Shown here piece by piece: positions 49,464 to 58,969 of a stretch of 64,000 bases of DNA. Position numbers and translations under genes: made by a program. The notes below the pieces were generated by a model, which was given only the letters and a program-made list of their open reading frames with translations, searched no databases and was not told the origin of the DNA. Every line of letters starts with the position of its first letter. The first letter of the stretch is position 1. This DNA is from Deltaproteobacteria bacterium UBA5205 (GTDB lineage Bacteria; Desulfobacterota; Syntrophorhabdia; Syntrophorhabdales; Syntrophorhabdaceae): the NCBI GenBank assembly GCA_002412715.1, contig DHVP01000034.1, forward strand, positions 40,718-104,717, read 5' to 3'.

Positions 49464-52169
49464 CTACATCACACCTAATCTCATGAGTTTGCTCATGACC
49501 AGCGTAGGCAATCCCACGCTGTGACATACCAGGTCGGTGATGTCGAAAACTTCCAGATTTGAACCCGTTTCGCCTATGCCCAGGCGGAAATTTGTCTCGC
49601 ACGTCGGACAGGCGCCGACCAGCACCGGCGCACCTGTCGCCTTAACCTCATTGAGGCGGTTTTCGTTGATGGACATACCAAGCCGCGGATAACGCATGAC
49701 GTGCCGCCCGCAGCAGGAGGCGTTTTCCCTGCTGCGTTCCATTTCGATGACCTCCAGATTGGGTATCGCCGACAGGACATTCCTGGGCTCATCGTATATC
49801 CCTCCTCCGCGGCCGATATGGCACGGATCGTGGTAGGTCACCGTGAGGTCCACGGGAAATTTGCATTTCAGCCTGTCCGCCCCTATGAGTTCGCTCAGCA
49901 TCTGAGTCACATGCTTCACGGTTATATCGAAAGGCTTATTGAGGCGTCTTGCAAGCACAGGGTAGAAGTGAGCGAGGTGCAGCCAACATCCCGAGCATGA
50001 CGTGACGAGGGTTTTCACACCCCGTTTGTTCATCTGATCGATGTTGTGTCCCACTGTCTCAAGAACGTCGTCGAGACAGCCCGCTATGAACATCGATCCG
50101 CCGCAGCACCACTCGTCGGTCCCCATGTATACCGGTTCGATGCCTCCCTTATTGAGAAGCCGAACAGCATTCACCGCGAGGTTCCTCGTGCTGCCGCTGT
50201 AGGAAGCGCTGCAGCCGGCAAAATAACCGATTTCGCCCTCCTCGGAGCGTTTCAGGTCGGGGGTCATCCATGCCGTGCGTTCATCCTGAGAGAGGGCACC
50301 AGGATTATGTGATACCATGATGTTGTGCGCGTTCCCCTGGTGCACCCTCGGAGGATTGAACCCTTGCTGCCACAGAAGAGGCCTCAAGGTAAGGCTCCAG
50401 TGCTCGTCTATGGAGGACATGACCTGGCAGGTATCATTGCAGCGCCGGCAGGTACTGCAAACGAAGAACATCTCCGCCATGCGCTGATCGAAACTGGCGT
50501 TGTTCTTGATGTATTCCCGGAGAAAGTGAAACTTTCCCCGGGGAGAGGAACTCTCCCACCCTATCGACTTGAACTCGGTGCAATTACCGCGGCAGTACCC
50601 GCAATTGGCACAGGCCAGGGCGTCCCAGACGGCTTCCTTACCGTAAGGCATCTTCTCCAGCGCGGTGTCTCCTTCTGTCGTCATCCCCTTTGCCTTGCCG
50701 CCCACGAGGGCATCGATCATCCTGATCGCTCCGATCTGTTTCGTTGCCAGGGAAGTCATGAGCTTCACCATCTTCACCGGCGATTTGCTGTCGAGAGATG
50801 GCGGGAAAACCTTGCCGGGGTTGAGGATCCCTTCGGGGTCGACCTTTTTCTTGAAATTGTATGCCCTCTCAAGGCGATCCTTCCCCAGGATATCACCGGC
50901 GAAACCGGACAGCATCATCCCTGTCGTGTAGGGTCTTCCGCCGAGTTTCTTCGCTATTTTCATTGGAATTAGGCTGTTCACGAAGGCCAGGGCATAACCG
51001 GGGCGTCTTTCATCATCGAGGCGGTAGCCGAGAAAAGCGCTTTCCACGCCGCCTTTCACCAGCGTCCCGTTGAACGACAATCCCTCTATCTTCTTCCCGG
51101 CCTTTTCCGCGAACTCCAGCAGGCTGTCCGTGGGGATTATCACCTCTGAAGGTATGATCGAGGGACCAAGGGCCTTGAGACGCATGCCGTAGAACCTCTC
51201 CGACCATTCGTATTCGGTCTCTTCCCTGCCAAGCGCCTCACCACCGGCCGCCGTTATGATCCGTTCCAGCTGAGCCTTCACCTTGCTTTCGCGGCCCTGA
51301 GGGTAAACGTAGGTCGCCAGGTACCTGTCGGCAGGCAATGCCGGGGCATGGACCTCGTGGCATACGGGCCCTTTTTTCGCCTGCTTTTCCATCGCTTCGT
51401 GAGTCATCCGAACGTTGAGCCCGTCCTTGTAGCCGACCTCCCACAGCGGCAGCCGCTCTTCGCGGATCATCCTGAAGCTGTCCGCAAGCCCTTTCAGGGT
51501 GGGAAACGCCGCGACCACGGGAATGTCCGGCGCACCTTCCCGCACGCACAGGACCACCCGCGTGACAAAACCGGTCGTCCCCGCCATGCCTTCGACAAGG
51601 TCCAGGTCGCTTCCTTTTATCACGGATATGCCCCCGACAGTCACGGTCTCGACCTCAATGATGTTGTCCCTCAGGTAACCGTATTCGAAACCTCCTATAC
51701 CGACACCGCCGCCGTTTGCGAGCCACCCGCCGACGGTCGCGCTCAAGGCGCTGCCGGGGTAAACACGCAGCGCCAAACCCCTTTGCCGCAGGTGCCACTC
51801 CAGATCGTTCCATATAACACCAGGCTCAACAACCGCTTTGTTTCCTTTTACATCTACCTCGAGGATCCCGTTCATCATTGAGAAATCGACAACGATCCCT
51901 CCCTTCGCGGGCACGGCGCCTCCGTAGCCGGCTGTTCCAGCCCCTCTCGGGACGAGCGGAATCCCCCGCCCGGCGGCAAGGCCGACGAGAGCGCTCAGTT
52001 CGTCGCGGGTGCGGACCAGGACAACCGCATCAGGCATGTTTTGAATGAGACCCGTCACCATCTTCGGCAGCGATGCAAGGTCACTCGAATAGAGGAGGCG
52101 CTCCGTGCGGTGAAACGCCACCCTGTCACCGAAAAGATCGATCAGTCTTTCTTTGATCTCATTCTCCAT
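49464..52169 (-). CDS. FAD-binding and Fe-S-binding oxidase (GlcD-GlcF / D-lactate dehydrogenase-like fusion)
   Basis: A 901-aa fusion. Residues about 1-450 form a PCMH-type FAD domain (VPRGAGTAGYGGAVPAKGGIVVDFS, GSALSATVGGWLANGGGVGIGGFEYGYL) and FAD-linked oxidase C domain ending VDPEGILNPGKVFPP. Residues about 520-640 carry two 4Fe-4S motifs (CANCGYCRGNC, CSTCRRCNDTC). The rest has two CCG/GlpC domains (FAGCSASYSGSTRN, CCGGSMFIAG, TYHDPCHIGRGGG, CCGRHVMRYP, CPTCETNF). Such proteins oxidise D-2-hydroxy acids and pass electrons through Fe-S centres to a membrane acceptor. It is soluble, with no signal peptide, so it may donate to a quinone or electron-transfer protein. Confidence 0.92.
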   Translation of the reverse strand: MENEIKERLIDLFGDRVAFHRTERLLYSSDLASLPKMVTGLIQNMPDAVVLVRTRDELSALVGLAAGRGIPLVPRGAGTAGYGGAVPAKGGIVVDFSMMNGILEVDVKGNKAVVEPGVIWNDLEWHLRQRGLALRVYPGSALSATVGGWLANGGGVGIGGFEYGYLRDNIIEVETVTVGGISVIKGSDLDLVEGMAGTTGFVTRVVLCVREGAPDIPVVAAFPTLKGLADSFRMIREERLPLWEVGYKDGLNVRMTHEAMEKQAKKGPVCHEVHAPALPADRYLATYVYPQGRESKVKAQLERIITAAGGEALGREETEYEWSERFYGMRLKALGPSIIPSEVIIPTDSLLEFAEKAGKKIEGLSFNGTLVKGGVESAFLGYRLDDERRPGYALAFVNSLIPMKIAKKLGGRPYTTGMMLSGFAGDILGKDRLERAYNFKKKVDPEGILNPGKVFPPSLDSKSPVKMVKLMTSLATKQIGAIRMIDALVGGKAKGMTTEGDTALEKMPYGKEAVWDALACANCGYCRGNCTEFKSIGWESSSPRGKFHFLREYIKNNASFDQRMAEMFFVCSTCRRCNDTCQVMSSIDEHWSLTLRPLLWQQGFNPPRVHQGNAHNIMVSHNPGALSQDERTAWMTPDLKRSEEGEIGYFAGCSASYSGSTRNLAVNAVRLLNKGGIEPVYMGTDEWCCGGSMFIAGCLDDVLETVGHNIDQMNKRGVKTLVTSCSGCWLHLAHFYPVLARRLNKPFDITVKHVTQMLSELIGADRLKCKFPVDLTVTYHDPCHIGRGGGIYDEPRNVLSAIPNLEVIEMERSRENASCCGRHVMRYPRLGMSINENRLNEVKATGAPVLVGACPTCETNFRLGIGETGSNLEVFDITDLVCHSVGLPTLVMSKLMRLGVM

Positions 52170-52205
52170 ATGTATTCCCTCGCTTCGGGATCACCCGTTC
52201 ACGCG

Positions 52206-52475
52206 TCAAAGCCCGCTGCAGCCGGATTGTGAGAACTTTGAACCCTTTACAAATTTTGCGACGCGCTCCCTGGCCGCGGCCGTAATGACCTCTGTGTCTT
52301 CCGGCGAACCTTCATCGACTTCTTCGGCGGCACACGTGACGATCTCATTGACAAGGCTCTCCTGCAACTCCTTCGAGTCGAGGTTCCCCCTTACCGCAAA
52401 CATCGCGTCGCCCACATGATCGAAATCGAATACCGATTCAACGATCTCCCGGGCCTCGTCCATCGCTATGGCCAT
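52206..52475 (-). CDS. Small acidic protein of the catabolic operon
   Basis: An 89-aa acidic protein (MAIAMDEAREIVESVFDFDHVGD, then VNEIVTCAAEEVDEGSPEDTEV, C-terminus SKFSQSGCSGL). It contains two cysteines and no membrane segment. I do not recognise it. It sits between the ferredoxin and the 901-aa oxidase genes (47 bp and 36 bp gaps), so it is probably a small subunit or assembly factor of one of them. Confidence 0.65.
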   Translation of the reverse strand: MAIAMDEAREIVESVFDFDHVGDAMFAVRGNLDSKELQESLVNEIVTCAAEEVDEGSPEDTEVITAAARERVAKFVKGSKFSQSGCSGL

Positions 52476-52522
52476 GTCATCCTCCTCTCAGAGTATGCCG
52501 GAGCATTCCGAACGAACCTGTA

Positions 52523-52843
52523 TCAGGTGCGTTTGATCTCCCCGGTTTCCTTATTCTTAAAGTGCACCCTCATCATCAGGGGATGCCTCATGGTGAGACA
52601 TCCCTCAGGACATTCCCCCACACAGCACGCCGCATACCAGCATTCCTCAGGATACATGACGATGGGCGGCTTGCCCTTTTCAGGGTTGGCCACAAGCACG
52701 TCGGTCGTGCATATGGTTACGCACTTGTTACATCCCGTGCATCTCGTCTCGTCGATCACCACGGGCATGCTGGGAGTCGGCTTGTTGGGAAAAGCGTAGC
52801 ACTTGTTCCCGCCATCACTGGTTTTCGCTTTTTCTTCCTTCAC
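52523..52843 (-). CDS. 2x[4Fe-4S] ferredoxin, AprB-like partner of the flavoprotein
   Basis: The 106-aa protein (GTG start after AGGAGG) has IDETRCTGCNKCVTICTTDVL and EECWYAACCVGECPEGCLTMRHP, two clusters of four Cys; the second is atypical (CWYAACCVGECPEGC). A C-terminal tail (MMRVHFKNKETGEIKRT) resembles AprB but is shorter. It directly follows the AprA-like gene after 20 bp and should form its electron-transfer subunit. Confidence 0.88.
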   Translation of the reverse strand: MKEEKAKTSDGGNKCYAFPNKPTPSMPVVIDETRCTGCNKCVTICTTDVLVANPEKGKPPIVMYPEECWYAACCVGECPEGCLTMRHPLMMRVHFKNKETGEIKRT

Positions 52844-52863
52844 GTTCCTTACCTCCTCTCAGT

Positions 52864-54852
52864 TTACGCTTTCTTCTTTTTCAAGAAGCCCCTGTACGTC
52901 GGATTATGCGCCTCGTAGTTCTCGGCGAGATCGCCGTGGAAATCAAGGGCAAGATCGCCGGTCTTTGTCTCCCCGTCAACCTGCTTGATGGTGAGCCATT
53001 TGTGCCATTCAGGGGGATCCATCTCGGGATAATCTTGGCGGAAGTGCCCGAGGATCTCGCTACTCGCCTTTCTTGCAAGACATGCCTGAAAGATGATCTC
53101 GTCCACGGTAAGGATATTGTACGTCTCCAGAACGCGAAGCAGTATGTGGGGGTTGCTCGCATACGATTCCGGATAGTGCTCGTTCTTGATATCCTGGATC
53201 CATTTCAGACCCATCTTCATCATTCCTTCGTTTCTCACAGCACCGCAGTAGTTCTGCATGGCCCGGGCGCCGACGAAACGCAGCTCCTTCCAGTCGATCC
53301 AGTCCTTCCCGGACTTCCTCTTTGTCGGTGCGTAGACCCTGGCCCTTTCCTCGTCGACCTGACGCGCGTCGATCGCGGGCTGACTCTGGAGTGACATCGC
53401 GTATTCGGCCGCCTTCCTGCCCGCGTACCTTCCCGTCGTACAGGCATGATACCAGTAGTTTCCGGCAAGTATGGCATCGCCGACGGCGTAGAGACCCTCC
53501 AGGTTTGTCCTCAGATCCCAGTCGACTACAACCTCTCCTCCGTTTCCGAAGGCCTCCATGCGGAAAGGTCCCAGCGCCATGGTGCTGTCCATACTGGGAT
53601 AGGGCTCGCCGCTCAAGGTGAAGTAGTTCTGGAGCATGTCCCTGTGCGAATTGAACCCTGCAGCTTCGTAGTTTATGATCACGGGGATCTTCGTGCGTCC
53701 CTCGTTCCCCACCATGAGACCCCAGATGGCGTCCCTTTCATACCACGGCATACCCGCAAGATCGGCGTATAAAGGAAGGACAAACTCGCCCTTCTTGATG
53801 CGATCCGCCAGGTCCGCGGGCATGGTCGGTTTACAGTACAGCGGATTGCGTGAACGTTCGGCTACGAATTTCTGTCCCGGTCTCGGGCGACACCGATCTT
53901 CTACCGGGACCACATTGCCATCGGCGTCGAGATAGGGAACCTCCTTACCGTTGGCGTCGACAATGGTTGCCGGGTGCCACGTATTCCACCAGTTGCCCGT
54001 ACCATATGATGGATATTCGTACCCCGGCGGCATGGTCGCCTTGCTTCTCTCCATCTGTGCAAGTTCGACGCCCGCCCTCCACATGATGGCCGGTCCGTCG
54101 CCTGTAATATTCGGCTTGAAGGTGTCGAGCCCGATCGACTCGGTCGAGAACCGCCAGCTGCCCTGGTGGCAGTTCATTGCGTTTATGGTGGCCTTTGCCC
54201 TGAACACATAGAACTCACCGGTACGCATGTTGAACCCGGTGGCCCCGACAACCCTCGCACCCTGTTTTCCGCCCTCCGTCAGGAGACTCGTGGCTATGAC
54301 CCTGTCGAAGACCTGAACACCCAACTGCAAACACTCATTGAAGATCGCCGGTTTGAAGGTGGCACCCCAAACACGGAACTGGAAGCGGTTCTCATAGTCG
54401 TAGCAGTAAACGAATTTTGTCTTCTCATCCCTGAAAGGAGCGCCCTTGAACTTATCATCCAGATCCCTCACTTTGGCGCCCATTTTCTCTATTTCAAGAA
54501 GGGTATCATAGGCCTCTCTCGCCGCTATGTACCGCGAAAGCGAGTTCGAGTAGCCGTTGAACGACACTCTCTCCCACTCCACGCAGTCCTCCGGGGTTAC
54601 ATTCGACGCCGGGTTCGGAGTGTTCAGCCAGTGATCGAAACCGGAACCGCCGCCGGAGCGCTTCGGATATGCCTTGTCGAGAAGGGCAACCTTCAGGCCT
54701 TTTTTTGCCGCGCTTATCGCCGCCATGCAGCCGCCCGGACCGCCCCCAAGTACTACCACGTCCACATCCACGTCGTTTTGCTTATCGTACCTGACAGGAT
54801 AAGGCCACTCAATTACCTGGCCTGTTCGAGTTACCGCATCTTCCCAGTTCAT
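52864..54852 (-). CDS. AprA/fumarate-reductase-like FAD-dependent oxidoreductase
   Basis: The 662-aa flavoprotein has the FAD-binding VVLGGGPGGCMAAISAAKKGLKVALLDKAYPKRSGG and the C-terminal GLYAVGDAILAGNYWYHACTTGRYAG. Length and ferredoxin partner resemble adenylylsulfate reductase subunit A, but it differs from true AprA (SGGGSGFDHWLNTPNP at the isoalloxazine side), so it probably acts on a different substrate. The middle contains a tryptophan-rich unique part (GTGNWWNTWHP). It heads the operon; SD AAGGAGG is 5 bp upstream. Oxidation or reduction of a substrate brought in by the TRAP system is likely. Confidence 0.88.
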   Translation of the reverse strand: MNWEDAVTRTGQVIEWPYPVRYDKQNDVDVDVVVLGGGPGGCMAAISAAKKGLKVALLDKAYPKRSGGGSGFDHWLNTPNPASNVTPEDCVEWERVSFNGYSNSLSRYIAAREAYDTLLEIEKMGAKVRDLDDKFKGAPFRDEKTKFVYCYDYENRFQFRVWGATFKPAIFNECLQLGVQVFDRVIATSLLTEGGKQGARVVGATGFNMRTGEFYVFRAKATINAMNCHQGSWRFSTESIGLDTFKPNITGDGPAIMWRAGVELAQMERSKATMPPGYEYPSYGTGNWWNTWHPATIVDANGKEVPYLDADGNVVPVEDRCRPRPGQKFVAERSRNPLYCKPTMPADLADRIKKGEFVLPLYADLAGMPWYERDAIWGLMVGNEGRTKIPVIINYEAAGFNSHRDMLQNYFTLSGEPYPSMDSTMALGPFRMEAFGNGGEVVVDWDLRTNLEGLYAVGDAILAGNYWYHACTTGRYAGRKAAEYAMSLQSQPAIDARQVDEERARVYAPTKRKSGKDWIDWKELRFVGARAMQNYCGAVRNEGMMKMGLKWIQDIKNEHYPESYASNPHILLRVLETYNILTVDEIIFQACLARKASSEILGHFRQDYPEMDPPEWHKWLTIKQVDGETKTGDLALDFHGDLAENYEAHNPTYRGFLKKKKA

Positions 54853-54963
54853 GTTTCCTCCTTGAAGAGAACTTGATAATCAATCACCTCGCACCGGACG
54901 TGAATGATTCAATATTCCTGCAATCTGCTGCAGCTTGACCGCCGACACTGTCCTTTTTTAGGA

Positions 54964-54974
54964 TGGTCTAACCA
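54964..54974. promoter_or_regulatory. GntR/FCD operator TGGTCTAACCA
   Basis: A palindrome TGGT-N3-ACCA, the known consensus type of FadR/FCD-class GntR regulators. It lies 15-25 bp downstream of the predicted -10 of the AprA-like operon, a position suited to repression. A matching site (TGGTCTTACCA) occurs before dctP. Confidence 0.75.
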
Positions 54975-54988
54975 ATAGTCCATTACCA

Positions 54989-55018
54989 ATTATGGACCAT
55001 TCTTTCGCGCCTTGTCAA
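54989..55018 (-). promoter_or_regulatory. Sigma-70-type promoter of the AprA-like operon
   Basis: Reading leftward, TTGACA (55018-55013) and CATAAT (54994-54989) are 18 bp apart. The block TTCTTGACAAGGC is shared exactly with the dctP promoter. The resulting leader of about 130 nt holds the operator. Confidence is limited because the -10 has one mismatch. Confidence 0.6.
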
Positions 55019-55196
55019 GAAATATTTGCCGGAAAATTCTCCATGCCTTTCTTCAGGCCTGGAGACCCCTGGCATCGGAACCCTGTGCGGTTGCGGATGA
55101 TCCAAACGATGGGGAAAATGCAGGCTTAAAGACACAGACAGGCAGACAGGCACCCTTGCGCTGAAGCACTAAACACTGCGCGGTGGCGACGTGATT

Positions 55197-55904
55197 TTAC
55201 GTTTTCAGTTTTGTTGTATGTTCCGTATCGAAGGCGATAAGGTCAACACAAAGGGCAACGTCCCTTTTTGCCATCGCCTCTACAATTGATTCGTGACGCT
55301 GATAGGTGTTGCGGATATATTCCTCGGACTGCACGGAATTCGGCAATACCACATCGAGGAGTTCAAGGATGGACTTCAACATCAGGCTGAGAAGCGGATT
55401 ACCGGCTATCTCTCCAATAGCGAGATGAAAGGTGCTGTTGTTTTTGCGAAGCATGACCCTGTCATCCAGCTGGGAAAGCAAGAATTCATTGAGATCCCTG
55501 AGCCGTTTGAGATCCTCGGGCGTTGCCTTTTCCACGGCCAGGCGCACGATGGCACTTTCTATCGCCCTGCGCGCCTCGTAGAAATACTGGAGCGTGAGCT
55601 CCCCGCCGTGGAACATTTCCGAGGCCGCATGGAAGAGAGGCTTATACAGATTGCGAACGACGAAAGCCCCGCCTGCCGGTCCGGTCCGTATCTCGATCAT
55701 CCCTGCCTGTTCCAGGGACTGAATCGACTCCCTTACAACCACCCTGCTCACCCCGAAAAGGCTGGCAAGCTCCCTTTCCGACGGAAGTTTGTCCTCCACT
55801 ACAAGTTTCTTGGAGTGTATAAGATCCTTTATTTGAGCAACGATGGATTCATGCAGCTTCGCTTTCCTCGCTGGACTCAGAAGCTTTGCGATGTCCTCTC
55901 TCAT
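55197..55904 (-). CDS. GntR-family regulator, FCD (FadR) subclass
   Basis: The 235-aa protein has an N-terminal winged HTH (VEDKLPSERELASLFGVSRVVVRESIQSLEQAGMIEIR) followed by a helical FCD ligand domain (about 95-230) with metal-ligand-type residues (E113-rich helix, FHLAIGEIAGN, RHESIVEAM). FCD regulators sense organic acids and their operator is TGGT-N3-ACCA. Two such sites flank this gene, before the TRAP and AprA-like operons. It is therefore the probable local repressor. Degenerate half sites (TGGTCTAGATG, 55964-55974) near its own start suggest autoregulation. Confidence 0.92.
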   Translation of the reverse strand: MREDIAKLLSPARKAKLHESIVAQIKDLIHSKKLVVEDKLPSERELASLFGVSRVVVRESIQSLEQAGMIEIRTGPAGGAFVVRNLYKPLFHAASEMFHGGELTLQYFYEARRAIESAIVRLAVEKATPEDLKRLRDLNEFLLSQLDDRVMLRKNNSTFHLAIGEIAGNPLLSLMLKSILELLDVVLPNSVQSEEYIRNTYQRHESIVEAMAKRDVALCVDLIAFDTEHTTKLKT

Positions 55905-56064
55905 TTGACTCCACGTTTTTTAGGCCATTATACCATCTTTTAATTTCACAGGGCGATAGTTTTTTGGTCTAGATGGGCTACAATCATACCAGATATCCGG
56001 TACTATGCGCGTTTAAGCTATCCGCAACGTTTCTCTGCCGGCGCCGCCGCTTTTTCCTTGTTCC

Positions 56065-57366
56065 CTATTTCATCATGAGGTTCGGCAGCCACAGTGAAAG
56101 CTGGGGGAAAAACATGAAGAGCAGTACACATACCGCCATTGCTGCGAGAAAAGGATAGACGCCCTTATATACGGTACTCATAGGCACCTTGGCCATGCCC
56201 GATACCAGGAACACCAGCATCGCCAGCGGGGGAATAACCACTCCTATCATCAAGGTTGCGGTGATTACTATACCAAACCAGATGAGATCGAAGCCCAGGT
56301 TCTGTACTACGGGCAGGAAGATCGGCGTGGCGAGCATGAAGAATGCTAGGTCATCGATGAACTCTCCCCCGATGATGTAGATAACGCATATGATCCCGAT
56401 TATCAGGTAAGGGTTCAGGTTCAGGGTGCCCAGAAAATCACTGACCATGTTCGGCGCCCTCGTCACCGCGAAGAAATGCCCGAGGATGGTCGCACCCGCC
56501 AGCAGAAAGAGCATCATGCAGGCCATATAGGCGCTTTCCGTCAATGCCCGTATGGTGCCCTTCCAGTTAATGTTGCGCTTCGCTATCGACAATATGAGCA
56601 CGGCGGCCGAACCAATGCTGCCCGCCTCCGTGGGCGTGAAAAATCCCGCCATGAGACCGCCGAAGACACCGAGAAAGATTCCAATGACCCACCCTACGGA
56701 CGGAAGAGAAAGAAGTCTCGCCTTCCAGCTGTATCTTTCCCCTCTCGGGCCAAGGGCAGGATTTATCGTGCACCAGATATAAAGGGTCGCGATAAAAGAC
56801 AGGGCCATTACGATTCCCGGAATTATTCCCGCGAGGAACAGCTGGCCGAGTGATGTCCCCGTAATAAGGCCGTAGAGGATGAGGGTCTGGCTGGGAGGTA
56901 TCAACCCTCCTATACATCCCAGGACAGCGACAACCCCCGTGGAAAGCCTTTTGTCGTAGCCATACCTGTCCATTTCAGGCAGAGAGATCCCGGCAAACAT
57001 GGCCGTTGTGGCAGTCCCCGATCCGCAAACCGCCTTGAACAAGCCACCCGCCGCGATGGTCCCCAGCGCAAGTCCCCCGGGCAGGTGCCCTGCCCACTTG
57101 TGTGTGCAGTCATAAACATCCCTCGCCACCCCGGCACGAACTGCGATCTGGCCCATCAGGGTAAATAGAATGATAACCGTCAATCCATAGGAGGAAAAGA
57201 CGGTATAGATGTCCATGGCTATCAGGCCAAGTGCCGCGTCCACTCCCACCAGCAGGCTGAATCCTACGAAACCTGCGAATGCCATTGCAATACCGATACT
57301 CATGCCGGTGGTAAAAAGGAAAAACAACATGGCAAGCGTCAGAACGGTGATAACTAGAACAGACAT
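56065..57366 (-). CDS. dctM: TRAP transporter large permease
   Basis: The 433-aa protein has about twelve TM helices and the DctM signature: GIAMAFAGFVGFSLL, GVARDVYDCTHKWAGHLPGGLALGTIAAGGLFKAVCGSG, GLIPPSQTLILYGLITG, GFFTPTEAGSIG and GEFIDDLAFFML. It uses a sodium or proton gradient to drive uptake of the bound solute. The start follows GGAGG. It is the last gene of the dctPQM unit, 50 bp after dctQ. Confidence 0.95.
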   Translation of the reverse strand: MSVLVITVLTLAMLFFLFTTGMSIGIAMAFAGFVGFSLLVGVDAALGLIAMDIYTVFSSYGLTVIILFTLMGQIAVRAGVARDVYDCTHKWAGHLPGGLALGTIAAGGLFKAVCGSGTATTAMFAGISLPEMDRYGYDKRLSTGVVAVLGCIGGLIPPSQTLILYGLITGTSLGQLFLAGIIPGIVMALSFIATLYIWCTINPALGPRGERYSWKARLLSLPSVGWVIGIFLGVFGGLMAGFFTPTEAGSIGSAAVLILSIAKRNINWKGTIRALTESAYMACMMLFLLAGATILGHFFAVTRAPNMVSDFLGTLNLNPYLIIGIICVIYIIGGEFIDDLAFFMLATPIFLPVVQNLGFDLIWFGIVITATLMIGVVIPPLAMLVFLVSGMAKVPMSTVYKGVYPFLAAMAVCVLLFMFFPQLSLWLPNLMMK

Positions 57367-57415
57367 ACGATTATCCTCCCTACGTCAAGTCTCGGTCGAG
57401 CTGGATGCCGCCGGA

Positions 57416-57913
57416 TCAGTGGCCCCTGTGCTCGGGGGCCCCTGTCTTGAAATTGATTACGGACTCCACAAAAACAACCATGCAATAAACGCTCATACCG
57501 AGACCTGCCAGGAACAAAAAGGGGTACAACGGAATTTGGATCGTATCCGAGACAACGTCCCTTTCCAAAAGATCATTGCCGAGTTTGAAACACCTCCAGG
57601 CAATCAACGCAAGGGTACCCACACTGAGGACCGACACTATGACGCTGAGCATCCGTCGGAGGAATTCGGGCCGTTTGTAGAGACAGTTCATGCTGATCCT
57701 CATCCCCGAAACGTGGGACATGGCAAGACCCAGGGCAAGAACCGCACCCCCTCCGATCCCCACCATGTCGTATGTACCCGGGACGGGGTGGCCAAAATAA
57801 CGTCCCACCACGTCCAGACATGTCACCACCATCATAGCGAAAAGTACGAGGGCCGACATCATACCCATGCCTTTCGCAATTCCATTAACAACCCGCTGGA
57901 AACCTTCCATCAT
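57416..57913 (-). CDS. dctQ: TRAP transporter small permease
   Basis: A 165-aa protein with four TM helices and the DctQ pattern (LVLFAMMVVTCLDVVGRYFGHPVPGTYDMVGIGGGAVLALGLAMSHV, RMSISMNCLY-like segment, CMVVFVESVINF). It pairs with the large permease. It starts after GGAGG and follows dctP after 33 bp. Confidence 0.93.
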   Translation of the reverse strand: MMEGFQRVVNGIAKGMGMMSALVLFAMMVVTCLDVVGRYFGHPVPGTYDMVGIGGGAVLALGLAMSHVSGMRISMNCLYKRPEFLRRMLSVIVSVLSVGTLALIAWRCFKLGNDLLERDVVSDTIQIPLYPFLFLAGLGMSVYCMVVFVESVINFKTGAPEHRGH

Positions 57914-57946
57914 ATACCTCCGACGGTGCCTAAAGGAAAAAAGCCC

Positions 57947-58969
57947 TTATTTCTGACGTGCCTTTATATAATCCAAACAAAACTTCACGGACTCTTCCCC
58001 GGGAAGTCCCTTTGTTTTCATTCTCTTTATATAATCCTGCAATATCGGTTGGGCGGCAGCGCCACATTTCGCCTGGTCTTCCTTGGACAGAGGAATGGTC
58101 TTGACGCCTTTCTTTTTCCCAAACTGCTCTCCTTCAATGTCCTCATCGTCATACATCTTGGCCACCACGTCAATCCACTCTTCGTTGAACTTGTCCCAGA
58201 TCTTCTTGACGTCTTCGGGAAGGGCGTCCCATTTCTTCTTCGACATCACGTGAGCAATACAGGCGCTGCTGTTGGCACCGTAAAGGGGGGTGCTGTACTT
58301 GACGACTTCGGCGAACCTCCAGTTGAGCAGGGCTTCCGTCGGTGCGAGGACGCCTTCGGCAACCCCTTTCTGTATGGCATCGTAGGTTTCCGGCATGGCC
58401 ATACCCACGGGAACTGCGCCAAGACCCGATACTATCTTCTCACCCAGTCCGGTGGTCCTTATCTTCATTCCTTTGAGATCCGCCAGTGTATTCACCGGCC
58501 TCTTGGTGTGGATGATATTCGGCCCCTTACCGGTAATGAAGAGGATCTTCAACTCCTTCAATTCCTTGGGCTGAAATTTTTTGTACCACGCATTCATGAG
58601 ATGTGTTGAGAGCGATCCGGACTTGCTTCCCAGCGGAAGATCGAGTATCTCGATAAGCGGGAAGGACCCTCTCGAGTAAGAGAAAACAAGATGACCCACA
58701 TCGGCCACACCGTCGATGACCGCATTGTAGGTAAACTTCGCCGGCGCCAGCGTACTGCCCGGATAGAGTTGAAGTTTGACTCTTCCACCGGTCCTCTTTT
58801 CGACCTCTTTGCAGTACTGTTCCATCTTGCCGTAGCTTTTCAAACCGGGATTGGCAAACGTCGAATATTTGAGAGTTACCGTCGGGTCCGCACCATAAGA
58901 ATGCGAAAAGCTGCCCGCTGCCACAATCATCACCGCCACCATCAGAACTACAGCCAAAGCTTTTTTCAT
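57947..58969 (-). CDS. dctP: TRAP transporter periplasmic solute-binding protein
   Basis: The 340-aa protein starts at 58969 with a signal peptide (MKKALAVVLMVAVMIVAAG, cut near SYGAD). It shows DctP motifs: LKYSTFANPG at the start, YNAVIDGVADVGHLVFSYSRGSFPLIEILDLP, GKGPNIIHTKRPVNTLADLKGMKIRTTGLG (with the conserved Arg binding carboxylate) and ETYDAIQKGVAEG. The ligand is likely a carboxylate. AAGGAG precedes the start. In gene order and regulation it belongs with the flavoprotein operon. Confidence 0.94.
   Translation of the reverse strand: MKKALAVVLMVAVMIVAAGSFSHSYGADPTVTLKYSTFANPGLKSYGKMEQYCKEVEKRTGGRVKLQLYPGSTLAPAKFTYNAVIDGVADVGHLVFSYSRGSFPLIEILDLPLGSKSGSLSTHLMNAWYKKFQPKELKELKILFITGKGPNIIHTKRPVNTLADLKGMKIRTTGLGEKIVSGLGAVPVGMAMPETYDAIQKGVAEGVLAPTEALLNWRFAEVVKYSTPLYGANSSACIAHVMSKKKWDALPEDVKKIWDKFNEEWIDVVAKMYDDEDIEGEQFGKKKGVKTIPLSKEDQAKCGAAAQPILQDYIKRMKTKGLPGEESVKFCLDYIKARQK

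Larger units (their letters stand above)
54853..55196. other. 344-bp regulatory region between GntR gene and AprA-like operon
   Basis: The left half contains the promoter and operator described separately. An inverted repeat GTCCAT-N8-ATGGAC (54978-54997) partly overlaps the promoter -10 and may be a second or alternative site. The right half (about 55020-55196, next to the GntR gene end) shows only short CAGACAGGCAGACAGG-type repetition at 55136-55150. No gene is seen. Confidence 0.6.
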
